From Rhodomicrobium sp. (GTDB lineage: Bacteria > Pseudomonadota > Alphaproteobacteria > Rhizobiales > HXMU1428-3), in NCBI GenBank assembly GCA_021604665.1, contig BQJK01000001.1:434001-498000 (forward strand): a stretch of DNA of 64,000 nt, given 5' to 3'. The position numbers and the translations under genes are program-made. Position 1 is the stretch's first letter, and every line of letters starts with the position of its first letter. Shown piece after piece: positions 28,934-39,036 of this stretch. The notes under the pieces are model-generated. The model was given only the letters and a program-made list of their open reading frames with translations, was not told where the DNA came from and did not search any database.

Positions 28934-30163
28934 ATGACCGAACTGGTATTAGCGAAAAGTAGATATGCCTTGGAATGGATGGAGGAGAAGCAACTTTTCC
29001 ACCCTGGTAGGCTGTTGCTGCTCGCACTCCTGATTATGCTGGTCTCCAGCGCAGAACTTCGCCCCATCATCCTTGGCGCCATTAAAGATGCTTATTTAGC
29101 CGTAACAGTATTTGTTGGCGCAACCCTCGCAATTTTCTACCTTATAGAGCGCAGTTTCGGTCTTGATCTCGGCCGCAAGATGGCTTCAGCTGGTTATTGG
29201 CAATCCCCAATCGCGGCGTTTCTTGGCGCTCTCCCCGGTTGCGGCGGCGCGATCATCGTGGTCACCCAATACACCAAAGGATATATATCCTTTGGTTCAG
29301 TGGTCGCTGTGCTGATCGCAACTATGGGTGATGCCGCCTTCCTGCTTCTGGCGCGAGAACCTGTCACAGGAGCAATCGTGTTAAGCGCCGGGCTTGTCAT
29401 CGGCAGCATTGCCGGTTGGTTTGTGGATTGGTTTCACGGCTCAGAATTCCTTAGAGCAGACCCCAAAAAAAACGACAATAATAGTGCCTTACCCCTCTGC
29501 CTTGAAGAAATGACACCAGAACAACAGGCAAAGCTGGGTGACAAACGCCCCGCCATTTACCGCCTGTTTGAAAATCTCTGGGTGCTCATGATCATCCCGT
29601 CAACCATCATCGGTTTAGCGCTTGCCTTTCTTGTGGACGTAGATAGCTGGTTCGGCCCTTTGGCCAACTATGAGCCAACCCTCTGGATTGGCGCCGCTGG
29701 TGGTTTGTTCTGTCTGTTCCTTTGGGCAATCAACAGCCATGACCAAGGTCATGTTGGCCAAGACCTGGCAGATATAAACGGCAAAACCTCCATGAAGCGC
29801 CGTGTTGTCAGCGACACAAACTTCGTCACCACCTGGGTTGTGTTTGGCTTTCTGGCTTATGAGCTGGCTGTGCATTTCATGGGCGCTGGTATCGAGCAAC
29901 TCTTCGTCACCTGGGCCCCGCTTGTGCCGCTGGTTGCTATCCTTATTGGCTTCATTCCAGGCTGCGGCCCGCAAATTGTGGTCACAACACTTTATCTCAA
30001 TGGTGTTGTGCCGCTTGCCGGGCTGGTCGGCAATGCCATCGCCAATGATGGTGATGCGCTCTTCCCAGCCATTGCCCTCGCGCCAAAAGCGGCTTTCCTG
30101 GCCACCATCTACTCCTCGGTGCCAGCCTTTATCGTCGCCTATGCCATCTACTTCCTTATGTAG
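28934..30163 (+). CDS. putative heavy-metal (manganese) exporter, ArsP_2-like
   Basis: A 409-residue membrane protein with about ten membrane segments. It has two related halves, each with a Gly-Cys motif: ALPGCGGAIIVVTQYT (about 95-110) and FIPGCGPQIVVTTLYL (about 338-353). This internal duplication is the hallmark of the family annotated as putative manganese transporter or 10-TM heavy-metal exporter. The substrate is inferred from the family and from the nearby Fur/Mur-like operator. The ribosome binding site is weak. Confidence 0.8.
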   Translation: MTELVLAKSRYALEWMEEKQLFHPGRLLLLALLIMLVSSAELRPIILGAIKDAYLAVTVFVGATLAIFYLIERSFGLDLGRKMASAGYWQSPIAAFLGALPGCGGAIIVVTQYTKGYISFGSVVAVLIATMGDAAFLLLAREPVTGAIVLSAGLVIGSIAGWFVDWFHGSEFLRADPKKNDNNSALPLCLEEMTPEQQAKLGDKRPAIYRLFENLWVLMIIPSTIIGLALAFLVDVDSWFGPLANYEPTLWIGAAGGLFCLFLWAINSHDQGHVGQDLADINGKTSMKRRVVSDTNFVTTWVVFGFLAYELAVHFMGAGIEQLFVTWAPLVPLVAILIGFIPGCGPQIVVTTLYLNGVVPLAGLVGNAIANDGDALFPAIALAPKAAFLATIYSSVPAFIVAYAIYFLM

Positions 30164-30578
30164 CAGCCTATCTTGTTATGTAACTGTAAGACAGGCTAAC
30201 TCTCACCGAGCGAGTGACGTATAATTAAGAGGGGCGTATAATTAATATGACTGCCAGCCCATACAGTCCGCTCGCCCGAGCTCTGTCGTCGTTATTTAAT
30301 CTGAGTTATTGAGCCCCATTGCCAATAAAATAAGGGAAAACTCCCCATAACCGCCCCCAATAGGCGCAAATGGCCGCAGCACCATTAGATAATGCTTGGG
30401 TTTTGATTTTTCTTTCGATAGGTTGCAAAAGCAATCACAGCCTTTCCATATGCTGATTACTCAATGTAAACGCGAACATCTTATATGGCGACAATCCGAT
30501 TAGGATACGCCGCTATCAGCGCCGCAACGCACACAAAATAGCTAACACTCTAAATATCAAGACCCAATAGACACGCAC
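30164..30578. other. intergenic region upstream of hemH
   Basis: About 415 bp. CGTATAATTAA occurs twice as a direct repeat near 30219 and 30236, each resembling a -10 element. No Irr or Fur consensus and no RNA structure was recognised. Confidence 0.35.
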
Positions 30579-31622
30579 ATGAATGACCCAATGAAACATG
30601 CCCCAAAAGGGCACCCTCAAATTAAACCTCGTAAAGTTGGTGTTTTGCTAGTTAATCTTGGCACACCAGACGCGACAGATTATTGGTCCATGCGCCGCTA
30701 TCTGAAAGAGTTTCTCGAAGACCCCCGCGTCATCGAGGCCAACCGGGCTCTCTGGTGGTTCATTCTCAATGTTATTATTTTGACAAAGCGCCCAACAGCT
30801 TCCGGCAAGGCGTATAAAAAAATATGGAATAAAGAAAAAAACGAAAGCCCCTTAAAAACCATCAGCCGCAGCCAGAGTGAAAAAGTTGCCAAAGAGCTTG
30901 CTGGCTATGATGATGTGGTTGTGGACTGGGCCATGCGCTACGGTAACCCCTCAACTCAATCAAAACTTGAGGCACTGCAACAGGCGGGCTGCGATCGCAT
31001 CCTCCTATTCCCGCTTTACCCGCAATACGCCGCCGCCACCACGGCAACCGCCTGCGATAAAGCCTTCGAAGCATTGAAAGAGATGCGCTGGCAACCAAGC
31101 ATACGCGTGGTGCCGCCTTACTACGAGAATGCTGATTATATTGAAGCCTTGGCCGATTCTATTCAGGACCATATCGCAGAAATAGAATGGACACCTGAAG
31201 TTGTTATCGCTTCATTTCATGGTCTGCCAAAACGCTATTTTGAGGCCGGCGACCCCTATCATTGCCATTGCGCTAAAACCACCCGCCTGCTGCGTGAACG
31301 GCTACGCTGGGGTGAAGACAAACTCAAGCTCACCTTCCAGTCGCGCTTCGGCAAGGAAGAATGGTTACAGCCCTACACCGACGAAACAATCGAGCAGTTA
31401 GCAAAAAATGGCGTTAAGAAGCTAGCCGTGGTTTGCCCCGGCTTTGCCGCCGATTGCGTCGAGACATTGGAAGAGATTGCCCTAGAGGCTGGTGAGGTCT
31501 TTCTGGAAAATGGTGGTGAGAAATTCACCCTTATCCCATGCCTTAATGACAGCCAGGACAGCATCCGTGTTTTGAATGGCGTCATTAAAAATGAGCTTAA
31601 AGGCTGGGTCAAAGGCCTCTAA
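30579..31622 (+). CDS. hemH: ferrochelatase
   Basis: A 347-residue enzyme that inserts Fe2+ into protoporphyrin IX, the last step of protoheme synthesis, at the inner face of the membrane. Family motifs: VLLVNLGTPDATDYWSMRRYL, the active-site His in ASFHGLPKRYF, GDPYHCHC and CPGFAADCVETLEEIA with the catalytic Glu. Length is normal. The Shine-Dalgarno is poor at the chosen ATG. Confidence 0.96.
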   Translation: MNDPMKHAPKGHPQIKPRKVGVLLVNLGTPDATDYWSMRRYLKEFLEDPRVIEANRALWWFILNVIILTKRPTASGKAYKKIWNKEKNESPLKTISRSQSEKVAKELAGYDDVVVDWAMRYGNPSTQSKLEALQQAGCDRILLFPLYPQYAAATTATACDKAFEALKEMRWQPSIRVVPPYYENADYIEALADSIQDHIAEIEWTPEVVIASFHGLPKRYFEAGDPYHCHCAKTTRLLRERLRWGEDKLKLTFQSRFGKEEWLQPYTDETIEQLAKNGVKKLAVVCPGFAADCVETLEEIALEAGEVFLENGGEKFTLIPCLNDSQDSIRVLNGVIKNELKGWVKGL

Positions 31623-31812
31623 CTTACAGAAAATTAAGTTAAAACAGGTAAATCAACTCAAGATTGTCATAATTCTGACCGGCTGGCAGACTTTGATATG
31701 GCAATCGGAGCTGATCTATGGTCATGCCATAACGACGTTCAATTCAGCCAGTATAAAGCATAACGAGGCCAGCCTGCATCTCTGGTAGGCTTAAGTCAAA
31801 GGACAGACAATT

Positions 31813-32730
31813 ATGGGCATTGATATTTTTCTAATCGCGCTGGTGCTACTTGTGCTCGCTGTTATTTATTCTGGTGTGGTCATTGTTCCCCAAGGTTACA
31901 ATTACACCATTGAGCGTTTTGGCCGTTATACAAAATCACTCAACCCCGGCCTCTCTCTCATTGTTCCGTTCGTCGAGCAAATCGGCAACAAGGTCAACAT
32001 GATGGAGCGCGTGCTGGATGTCCCAAGCCAGGAAATCATCACCAAAGATAATGCCATGGTCCGGGTTGATGGCGTCAATTTCTTTCAAGTGCTGGATGCC
32101 GCCCGCTCGACCTATCAGGTCAATTATCTTGAAAATGCCATCCTCAACCTGACCATGACCAACATCAGAACGGTAATGGGCTCAATGGATTTGGATGAGC
32201 TACTCTCCAACAGAGATGATATCAACGCGCGCCTGCTGCAGATTGTCGATGAGGCAACCAACCCGTGGGGCGTCAAAGTCACTCGTATAGAGATAAAAGA
32301 TATCGTACCGCCGCGCGACCTTGTAGATGCCATGGCCCGGCAAATGAAAGCCGAACGTGAAAAACGCGCCAATATCCTCGAAGCTGAAGGCCATCGCCAA
32401 TCTGAAATTTTAAAAGCTGAAGGCGAAAAGCGGGCCGCAGTCCTTGAAGCTGAAGGCCGCAAGGAAGCCGCCTTCCGCGATGCCGAAGCCAGAGAACGCG
32501 CTGCTGAAGCTGAAGCCAAAGCCACCAGCATGGTCTCTGAAGCGATTGCCTCTGGTGATATTCAAGCGGTGAATTATTTTGTCGCCACTAAATATGTCGA
32601 TGCCCTGAAGGACATTGCCGCAGCGCCAAATCAAAAACTGGTCATGATGCCACTGGAAGCCTCATCAGTTATCGGCTCCATTGCTGGTATCGCGGAACTG
32701 GCCAAAGAAACACTCGGCGAAAAAAAGTAA
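31813..32730 (+). CDS. SPFH/band-7 membrane protein (QmcA/stomatin-like)
   Basis: A 305-residue protein with an N-terminal membrane segment (about 4-24), then the SPFH domain ([39 protein letters not shown]) and a long Ala/Glu-rich coiled coil (about 170-250). Such proteins form large membrane-microdomain assemblies and often work with the NfeD partner encoded next. AAAGGA precedes the ATG. The pair is probably an operon, with a 115-bp gap. Confidence 0.93.
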   Translation: MGIDIFLIALVLLVLAVIYSGVVIVPQGYNYTIERFGRYTKSLNPGLSLIVPFVEQIGNKVNMMERVLDVPSQEIITKDNAMVRVDGVNFFQVLDAARSTYQVNYLENAILNLTMTNIRTVMGSMDLDELLSNRDDINARLLQIVDEATNPWGVKVTRIEIKDIVPPRDLVDAMARQMKAEREKRANILEAEGHRQSEILKAEGEKRAAVLEAEGRKEAAFRDAEARERAAEAEAKATSMVSEAIASGDIQAVNYFVATKYVDALKDIAAAPNQKLVMMPLEASSVIGSIAGIAELAKETLGEKK

Positions 32731-32845
32731 AATCGATTAAATAAACAACTGCGAAACATGCGGCGACAATAGATAGATCATACCGCCCGCCCCTACGGCA
32801 TAAGCTAAGCGGGGTAGACCAAAATTAAAGGAAGAACAGGCCGTC

Positions 32846-33304
32846 ATGAGTAATATACTGCATTACTTCACTGAGTTTGGCGGTTGGAGTTGGCTAATCT
32901 TGGGGGCGCTACTACTGCTACTCGAAGTGCTGGTCCCCGGCATCTTCATGTTATGGGTTGGCATTGCCGCCATTATCACAGGGCTAGTCGCCCTCACATT
33001 TGCCATCGGTATTAAAGTGCAATTGGTCACATTCGCCATCGCGGCCATAGCTGCAGTGCTGATCGGGATCAAACTCTTTAAAAGCGATAGAGAGCAATCG
33101 GATCAACCGCTTTTAAACCGTTTGGGCGATCAGCTCATCGGCCAGACCTACACAGTCATCGAACCCATCACGCAAGGGCAGGGCAAGATAACTATCGGCG
33201 ATAGCCGCTGGAGCGTTAAAGGCCCTGATACTGAAATCGGTAAAATCGTCCGTGTCACCGGCGTTGATGGCAATAAGCTCATCGTTGAGCCGGTCGAAAA
33301 TTAA
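32846..33304 (+). CDS. NfeD-family membrane protein
   Basis: A 152-residue short NfeD: three to four membrane segments (about 14-85), then a C-terminal OB-fold domain (LNRLGDQLIGQTYTVIEP...GKITIGDSRWSVKG...VRVTGVDGNKLIVEP). It is the standard partner of the SPFH protein upstream. AAAGGAAG lies in front of the ATG. Confidence 0.92.
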   Translation: MSNILHYFTEFGGWSWLILGALLLLLEVLVPGIFMLWVGIAAIITGLVALTFAIGIKVQLVTFAIAAIAAVLIGIKLFKSDREQSDQPLLNRLGDQLIGQTYTVIEPITQGQGKITIGDSRWSVKGPDTEIGKIVRVTGVDGNKLIVEPVEN

Positions 33305-33494
33305 GATATCACCCCTTGCGACCCAAGCCTTTATGGCCATGAAGCCCCTCCCTCACGCAATAGCATCTACATAGCTTGCCGTAGAGCAGGCTAGGGCATG
33401 TTGTAACGCTCATGGAGAAGGTTAAAACTTGAAAGTTGTCACCTTGGGGAGGTGCGAAGACTATAGAGCTAGCTGATCAGGCAGAAACAGTCTT

Positions 33495-34349
33495 TCAGCC
33501 GGTTTCAATCGGCAACCCATGATCCGCGCCCCATTCAGCCCAAGAGCCATCATAGAGCGAATGCTCTTCATGACCAATCTGGGAAAGGGCAAGGAAAGGC
33601 ACAGCCGCCGTTATGCCAGAGCCACAGGTGGTAATGATCGGTTTAGAAAGATCAACCCCGGCGTCTGTGAACACAGCTTTAATGCCATCAGCATCCTTCA
33701 TAGTGCCATCTTCATTGAGAAGCTCTGTGCGCGGCACGCTCATTGAACCAGGGATATGACCAGGCCGCACACCCGGGCGAGGCTCTGGGGCCGTCCCGCA
33801 GAAACGGTCTTTTGGCCGGGCGTCAACAATCTGCGCATTTCCGGTTTTAACAGCTTCCAGCACTTTCGCACGGGTTGCGATGATGTCGTGATTAATCCGC
33901 GCAGTGAAATGCCGCTCAATCCTGGGCCGGTGAGGGTATTCATCAACCGGCCGGTCTTCATCGGTCCATTTTTTCATGCCGCCATCAAGCACATAAACAT
34001 CACTCACACCCATGGCACGGAACATCCACCAGGCGCGGGCAGCACTGAAAAGATCAAGATGATCATAAACAACAATGGTCATGCCATCACCGACGCCAAG
34101 GCGCCGCATCTTGGCTGAAAACTTAATCGGGTTAGGAAGCATGTGCGGCAGATGAGTGGTGATATCGCAAATATCATCAATGTCAAAAAACAGCGCATTG
34201 GGGATATGCTCATCAAGATACTGTCTGCGCGCGTCAGTCTTCACACTGGGGATGTACCAGGTCGCATCAAACACAACAAGGTGAGGATCACCCAATTGTT
34301 CATTAAGCCAATCAGTGCCAACCAACCATGATTTTTGCGTCGAATTCAT
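33495..34349 (-). CDS. sseA: 3-mercaptopyruvate/thiosulfate sulfurtransferase
   Basis: About 284 residues with two rhodanese domains. The N-terminal domain (VVFDATWYIPSVKTDARRQY) is inactive; the C-terminal domain carries the active-site loop TTCGSGITAAV near residue 232. CG[S/T]G[V/I]T is the mercaptopyruvate sulfurtransferase form of the loop. The frame extends six codons to a TTG, but ATG 34349 behind GGGGA fits better. Next gene on this strand is a cysteine-synthase-like enzyme. Confidence 0.92.
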   Translation of the reverse strand: MNSTQKSWLVGTDWLNEQLGDPHLVVFDATWYIPSVKTDARRQYLDEHIPNALFFDIDDICDITTHLPHMLPNPIKFSAKMRRLGVGDGMTIVVYDHLDLFSAARAWWMFRAMGVSDVYVLDGGMKKWTDEDRPVDEYPHRPRIERHFTARINHDIIATRAKVLEAVKTGNAQIVDARPKDRFCGTAPEPRPGVRPGHIPGSMSVPRTELLNEDGTMKDADGIKAVFTDAGVDLSKPIITTCGSGITAAVPFLALSQIGHEEHSLYDGSWAEWGADHGLPIETG

Positions 34350-34493
34350 TTGCCGTTTTGTCCCCAAAGATACACAAAGTCTGTAACAACTAGACGAACG
34401 TTTATTTCCAACTAGGTCAAGTAAGAACTGGAAAAAAAAGACCTTTTTCTCTCATTTTTACGAGGATGTGATCTTTGAATTATAATATTAACC

Positions 34494-35534
34494 CTAATCG
34501 ACAAACACCAGCGGTAGTTTGCTCTTGTTCGCTTCAAGCCACAGCGGTAACGGCAAGGCTTTGGACTTTAAAAATGTCGGGTTGAAAATCTTGCTTGCAT
34601 AGCGGGTGCCATAATCACAAAGAATGGTCACAATAGTTTTACCCGGCCCCAGCTCACGGCCAAGTGCTATGGCGCCGGCAATGTTAATGCCGCTTGAACC
34701 ACCCAGACACAAACCCTCTTCCTGGGTTAGCTGGTAAATCAGGTTAAGCGCTTCATCGTCAGGAATTTGGTAGCCAAGATCAACTACAATATCTTTGAGG
34801 TTCTCGGTTACCCGGCCTTGCCCAATACCTTCAGTAATCGAATCACCGCTGGACTTCAGCTCACCATTGATAAAATGATTATAGATCGCTGAGCCGTAAG
34901 GGTCAGCAATGGCAATTTTCACGGCCTCAGATTGATCTTTCAGGTAAAGCGACACGCCGCCAAGTGTGCCTCCCGTCCCTACAGCCGAGACGAAGCCATC
35001 AATCTTGCCCTCGGTTTGCTGCCAGATTTCAGGGCCAGTCATATCAATATGGGCCTGCCGGTTATCAACATTATCAAACTGATTGGCCCAGATAGCACCA
35101 TTAGGAAGCTCTTTCGCCAAAGCCTCAGCCAACCGGCCTGAATATTTAATATAGTTATTCGGGTTCTTATAAGGGACCGCCGGCACTTCAATGAGCTCAG
35201 CGCCAAGCATGCGGATCGCCTGCTTCTTCTCTTCAGACTGGGTCTCAGGGATAACAATAACTGATTTATAGCCAAGCGCTTGCCCAATAACAGTCAGACC
35301 AATGCCTGTATTACCCGCTGTGCCCTCGACAATCGTGCCACCAGGGCGCAATTCGCCGCGCTTTTCAGCGCCCCTAATAATAGAGAGAGCCGCCCGGTCC
35401 TTCACAGATTGTCCGGGATTCATAAATTCAGCTTTTCCTAAAATGGTACAACCGGTGATCTCTGAGGCACGGCGCAGCTTAATTAATGGCGTGTCACCAA
35501 CAGCCGCAGCCGCATCAGATTTATAGAAAGTCAT
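34494..35534 (-). CDS. cysteine synthase-like PLP enzyme
   Basis: A 346-residue fold-type II PLP enzyme related to CysK/CBS. The PLP lysine is in NPGQSVKDRAA (about residue 45), the substrate loop is GTAGNTGIGL (TSGNTG in classical CysK) and the phosphate cradle is SAVGTGGTLGG. The C-terminal extension and the TAGNTG loop match the longer cysteine-synthase A variants of alphaproteobacteria. The preferred sulfur donor or acceptor is uncertain. Confidence 0.9.
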   Translation of the reverse strand: MTFYKSDAAAAVGDTPLIKLRRASEITGCTILGKAEFMNPGQSVKDRAALSIIRGAEKRGELRPGGTIVEGTAGNTGIGLTVIGQALGYKSVIVIPETQSEEKKQAIRMLGAELIEVPAVPYKNPNNYIKYSGRLAEALAKELPNGAIWANQFDNVDNRQAHIDMTGPEIWQQTEGKIDGFVSAVGTGGTLGGVSLYLKDQSEAVKIAIADPYGSAIYNHFINGELKSSGDSITEGIGQGRVTENLKDIVVDLGYQIPDDEALNLIYQLTQEEGLCLGGSSGINIAGAIALGRELGPGKTIVTILCDYGTRYASKIFNPTFLKSKALPLPLWLEANKSKLPLVFVD

Positions 35535-35766
35535 ATCAAAGCCCGCTAGTTCAAAAATGGAAAAGGGTGAGGGAAGGAGAGGGAAATCACCCTAACTCAG
35601 GGTAAAAGACCCTATATCAATCATTTTCAAGACACAACGCCTTATCTATTAAAGCGGCGCAGAACTGCTGAACTCATCAGACTGAACCAGCTCTACAGGT
35701 AAATGGCATGTCGGTTGCTACTCTAAACGGTAACAAACGTATTTGTTTCAAAGTAGGAATAGCAAG

Positions 35767-35916
35767 ATGATCAACTTAAGCAACCTGGCGGTATATACTG
35801 GGATCCTGTGGTTAGCAGCCTCTTTATGGCTCTCCTGGGGTGGGGAGCAATATGTGATCTGGATGGCGCTGATACCCGCTGTATACATCTGTCTTCTGCA
35901 ATTTATACGTGAATAG
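35767..35916 (+). CDS. 49-residue membrane protein, function unknown
   Basis: A short frame with AGGA 10 bp before the ATG and a strong terminator 50 bp after the stop. Starting MINLSNLAVYTGILWLAASL, it has two hydrophobic segments separated by SWGGEQYV, and ends in QFIRE. Its own ribosome binding site and terminator make it a convincing independent small gene. No family recognised. Confidence 0.65.
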   Translation: MINLSNLAVYTGILWLAASLWLSWGGEQYVIWMALIPAVYICLLQFIRE

Positions 35917-35963
35917 ATTTCTTACAAACAATCAATAAATCCCTGATACACCGATCCACCTTG

Positions 35964-35993
35964 AGACGACGCAAAATTGCGTCGTCTTTTTTA
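35964..35993 (+). terminator. intrinsic terminator of the 49-residue membrane protein gene
   Basis: A perfect 10-bp stem (GACGACGCAA and its complement, arms 35965-35974 and 35977-35986) followed by seven T residues. Confidence 0.9.
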
Positions 35994-36301
35994 TGTAAAA
36001 TAGGGCTTGTTTTTATCTGGTAATATGTGCAAAAAGGGCCCCTACATAAAGCGGCACTCACCAAAGCATCTGAATACAAGGCTGGTAACTCAGCAAAGCA
36101 TGAATTCAGACTTAAAGAATGCCACCAAGCTTTATGCGCCCCGGCCACAAATAGCCGGGACAATTGGTGACATGGCATAATCCTCATTCAAAAGGTTATG
36201 CTCACCAAAATCTGATTTCATAAAGGTCAGCTCACTGCTGATCAAAACAATGGAATTGGAAAGCGCCCCTGGAAGTTAAAACTTTCTAACCGGGCTATTA
36301 T

Positions 36302-36386
<85 letters not shown>

Positions 36387-36495
36387 TTTTATAGAAAACG
36401 CCATGAAGCGACCGCCGGCATACGGCAAGGCGGCGCTGCGATGAATGAAAGCACCCTGGATGGCGAGGGGGCAATAAGAAACAGGTTCTTAAGGC

Positions 36496-37866
36496 ATGCA
36501 GGTAACTGAAACAACAAATAGCGGCTTAAAGCGCGAGCTCAAAATCGTAATCGGCGCAGATGAGCTTGACGGTAAGTTGGAAGCCCGCCTTGAAGACCTG
36601 AAAGACAAAGTACAAATCAAAGGCTTTCGCCCTGGTAAAGTACCTGTAAATCATCTCCGCAAAATGTATGGCCGCTCTGTAATGGCTGAAGTGCTACAGG
36701 AAACTGTAACAGAATCCAGCCGCAAAGCCATTGAAGAGCGCGATGAGCGCCCAGCATTCGACCCTGAGATTGCTCTTACAGAAGACAAAGCTGAAATTGA
36801 TCAAATCATGGATGGCAAGGCTGATCTTGCCTATACCGTGTCATTTGAGATCCTGCCAAAATTCGATCTGGCTGACTTCAGCACCTATGAATTTGAAAAA
36901 CTCGTCGCCGAAGTTGACGAAAAAGAACATGAACGCGGCATCAAGCAAGTGCTTGAAGCGCGAATTGATTATGAAGCCGTTGAGCGCCCAGCTGAAGATA
37001 AAGACCGCGTTACGATTGATTTCGTCGGTAGTATCGATGGTGAAAAATTCGATGGTGGCAGTGCAGAAGATACACCTGTTATCCTCGGTGCCGGTCAATT
37101 TATCCCCGGGTTTGAAGAAGGCCTGACAGGCGCAAAAGCTGGCGAAGAAAAAGAAATCAACTGCTCATTCCCAGAAGAATACCCAGTTGAAACTCTGGCC
37201 GGTAAAGATGCTGTCTTTGAAGTTAAGGTCAAAGAAGTCGCCGCTCCAAAAACACCAGAAATCACTGATGAATTTGCTGAAAGCCTGGGCGTTGAAAATG
37301 CTGAAAAGCTTAAAGAAGTCATCAAAGAGCGCTTGCAGGAAGAGCTTAACGGTGTCAGCCGCAATCGGTTGAAAAAAGATCTGCTTGATAAGCTCGAAGA
37401 AACACATACTTTTGAACTCCCTGAAAAGCTGGTTGAGAGTGAGTTTGATGCGATTTGGGGGCAAATGACCTCTGAAATGGCCAGCAAAAACACCAGCTTT
37501 GAAGCTGAAGGCACAACAGAAGAAGAAGAGCGCAAAAAATATAAAGAGATCGCAGAGCGCCGCGTGCGTCTCGGTCTTGTTGTCTCTGAAGTTGGCTCAG
37601 AAAACGAGCTGAAAATATCTGATGAAGAAGTTCAGCAAGCCCTTATCAACAAAGCCAGCCAGTTTCCCGGCCAGGAACGCCAGGTTCTGACCTATTATCA
37701 GCAAAACCCACAGGCACTTGCAGAATTGCGCGCCCCTCTGTTCGAGGAAAAAGTGGTCGATTACATCATTGAAATGTCAAAGATCAATGAAAAGACCGTC
37801 AGCGTTGAAGAGCTGACCAATTTCAATGATGAAGAAGATGATGCAGAGCCAAAAGCTTCTGAGTGA
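36496..37866 (+). CDS. tig: trigger factor
   Basis: A 456-residue ribosome-bound chaperone and prolyl isomerase. The N-terminal ribosome-binding domain has the signature GFRPGKVP (about 43-50). The FKBP domain (about 160-245) shows RVTIDFVGSIDGEKFDGG and FIPGFEEGL. A long helical C-terminal domain ends in an acidic tail. It lies upstream of clpP, clpX and lon, the usual quality-control cluster. Confidence 0.97.
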   Translation: MQVTETTNSGLKRELKIVIGADELDGKLEARLEDLKDKVQIKGFRPGKVPVNHLRKMYGRSVMAEVLQETVTESSRKAIEERDERPAFDPEIALTEDKAEIDQIMDGKADLAYTVSFEILPKFDLADFSTYEFEKLVAEVDEKEHERGIKQVLEARIDYEAVERPAEDKDRVTIDFVGSIDGEKFDGGSAEDTPVILGAGQFIPGFEEGLTGAKAGEEKEINCSFPEEYPVETLAGKDAVFEVKVKEVAAPKTPEITDEFAESLGVENAEKLKEVIKERLQEELNGVSRNRLKKDLLDKLEETHTFELPEKLVESEFDAIWGQMTSEMASKNTSFEAEGTTEEEERKKYKEIAERRVRLGLVVSEVGSENELKISDEEVQQALINKASQFPGQERQVLTYYQQNPQALAELRAPLFEEKVVDYIIEMSKINEKTVSVEELTNFNDEEDDAEPKASE

Positions 37867-37905
37867 TCAGGCTTAGGCCAGCCAGGCCAAAGGTATGCAA
37901 GAATA

Positions 37906-37938
37906 TATAACGGCCCAACATTAAGATGGGCCGTTATA
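37906..37938 (+). terminator. stem-loop after tig, probable terminator
   Basis: A perfect 11-bp stem (TATAACGGCCC and its complement) with an 11-nt loop about 40 bp past the tig stop. No T-run follows, so it may be a weak terminator or a stability element. Confidence 0.5.
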
Positions 37939-38314
37939 ACAGCCATAACAGTATAATCATCAGCACTGCTGCGCCGTTATCAGGTCAGAAAAGTCAATAA
38001 GGCGAAAGCTGGCGGTATCCCTCCCCGTTCAGGGGGCATTCAGCGTAAATTAACCCCATTAAACTAAGTAATAGGACCGGCTCAGAAGAATCGGCTAAGT
38101 AAGGCGCGTGCAGGGTAAAAATATTTAACGCCGCCATAGTATTGCCCATCACATTGCCATATACACAAAGGGGCGAAGTCCGACCCGGCATATGGCCAAA
38201 GAGGGTAGTGGGCAAGTGCCAGAATATGCGCTAATGAGCAAACGCAATCTTCTAAGTCAGCTTGGAAGATTAAACCAGTATAGATTACAAGATTTTAAAT
38301 CAGGGGAGCCTTTT
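37939..38314. other. tig-clpP intergenic region
   Basis: About 375 bp. It presumably contains the clpP promoter. The reading frame of clpP is open upstream to 38192, but those codons look non-coding. No clean heat-shock consensus was found. Confidence 0.35.
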
Positions 38315-38959
38315 ATGGGTGATCAAATTGAGACTGTCATGAATACGCTAGTGCCAATGGTCGTAGAACAGACCAATCGCGGCGAGCGGGCTTATGATAT
38401 TTATTCACGCCTTCTCAAAGAGCGAATCATCTTCGTCACCGGCCCGGTTGAAGATTATATGGCCTCTCTGATCACAGCTCAGCTGCTTTTCCTGGAAGCT
38501 GAAAATCCCAAAAAAGAAATTTCGATGTATATCAACTCCCCTGGCGGCGTTGTCACATCAGGCATGGCCATCTATGACACCATGCAATTCATTCGCCCAC
38601 CAGTTGCAACACTCTGCATTGGTCAGGCTGCCAGCATGGGTTCACTACTTCTCACAGCTGGCCATCCCGGCATGCGTTATGCGCTACCAAATGCACGCAT
38701 CATGGTTCACCAGCCTTCTGGTGGTTTCCAGGGCCAGGCCAGCGATATCGAGCGCCACGCCAAGGAAATCCTCGATCTACGCCATCGCTTGAATAATGTT
38801 TACGTAAAACATACCGGCCAGAAGCTTGAAAAAATCGAAGAATCCCTGGAGCGCGACACATTTATGACCTCGGAAATGGCCAAAGAATTTGGCCTGATCG
38901 ATGAGGTTATCGAACAACGGGCAACTGATCCTGATGAAAGCAACGACGAGGAAAAATAA
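38315..38959 (+). CDS. clpP: ATP-dependent Clp protease proteolytic subunit
   Basis: About 214 residues. The catalytic serine is in [10 protein letters not shown], the histidine in IMVHQPSGG and the aspartate further on in the DTFMTS region. It forms a 14-mer that degrades substrates fed by ClpX or ClpA. The frame is open for 41 more codons upstream, but ATG 38315 follows AGGGGAG and gives the usual short propeptide ([20 protein letters not shown]). Confidence 0.97.
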   Translation: MGDQIETVMNTLVPMVVEQTNRGERAYDIYSRLLKERIIFVTGPVEDYMASLITAQLLFLEAENPKKEISMYINSPGGVVTSGMAIYDTMQFIRPPVATLCIGQAASMGSLLLTAGHPGMRYALPNARIMVHQPSGGFQGQASDIERHAKEILDLRHRLNNVYVKHTGQKLEKIEESLERDTFMTSEMAKEFGLIDEVIEQRATDPDESNDEEK

Positions 38960-39000
38960 GCTCGTAGTTTATTTATCAGCTCTTTAAAATAAAAATTGCT

Positions 39001-39036
39001 AAAACGCTCGCCTCATCAACCAGGTGGGCGTTTTTA
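39001..39036 (+). terminator. intrinsic terminator of clpP
   Basis: AAAACGCTCGCCT pairs with AGGTGGGCGTTTT (with G-T pairs), loop of about 10 nt, then T-rich sequence. About 40 bp after the stop. Confidence 0.85.
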
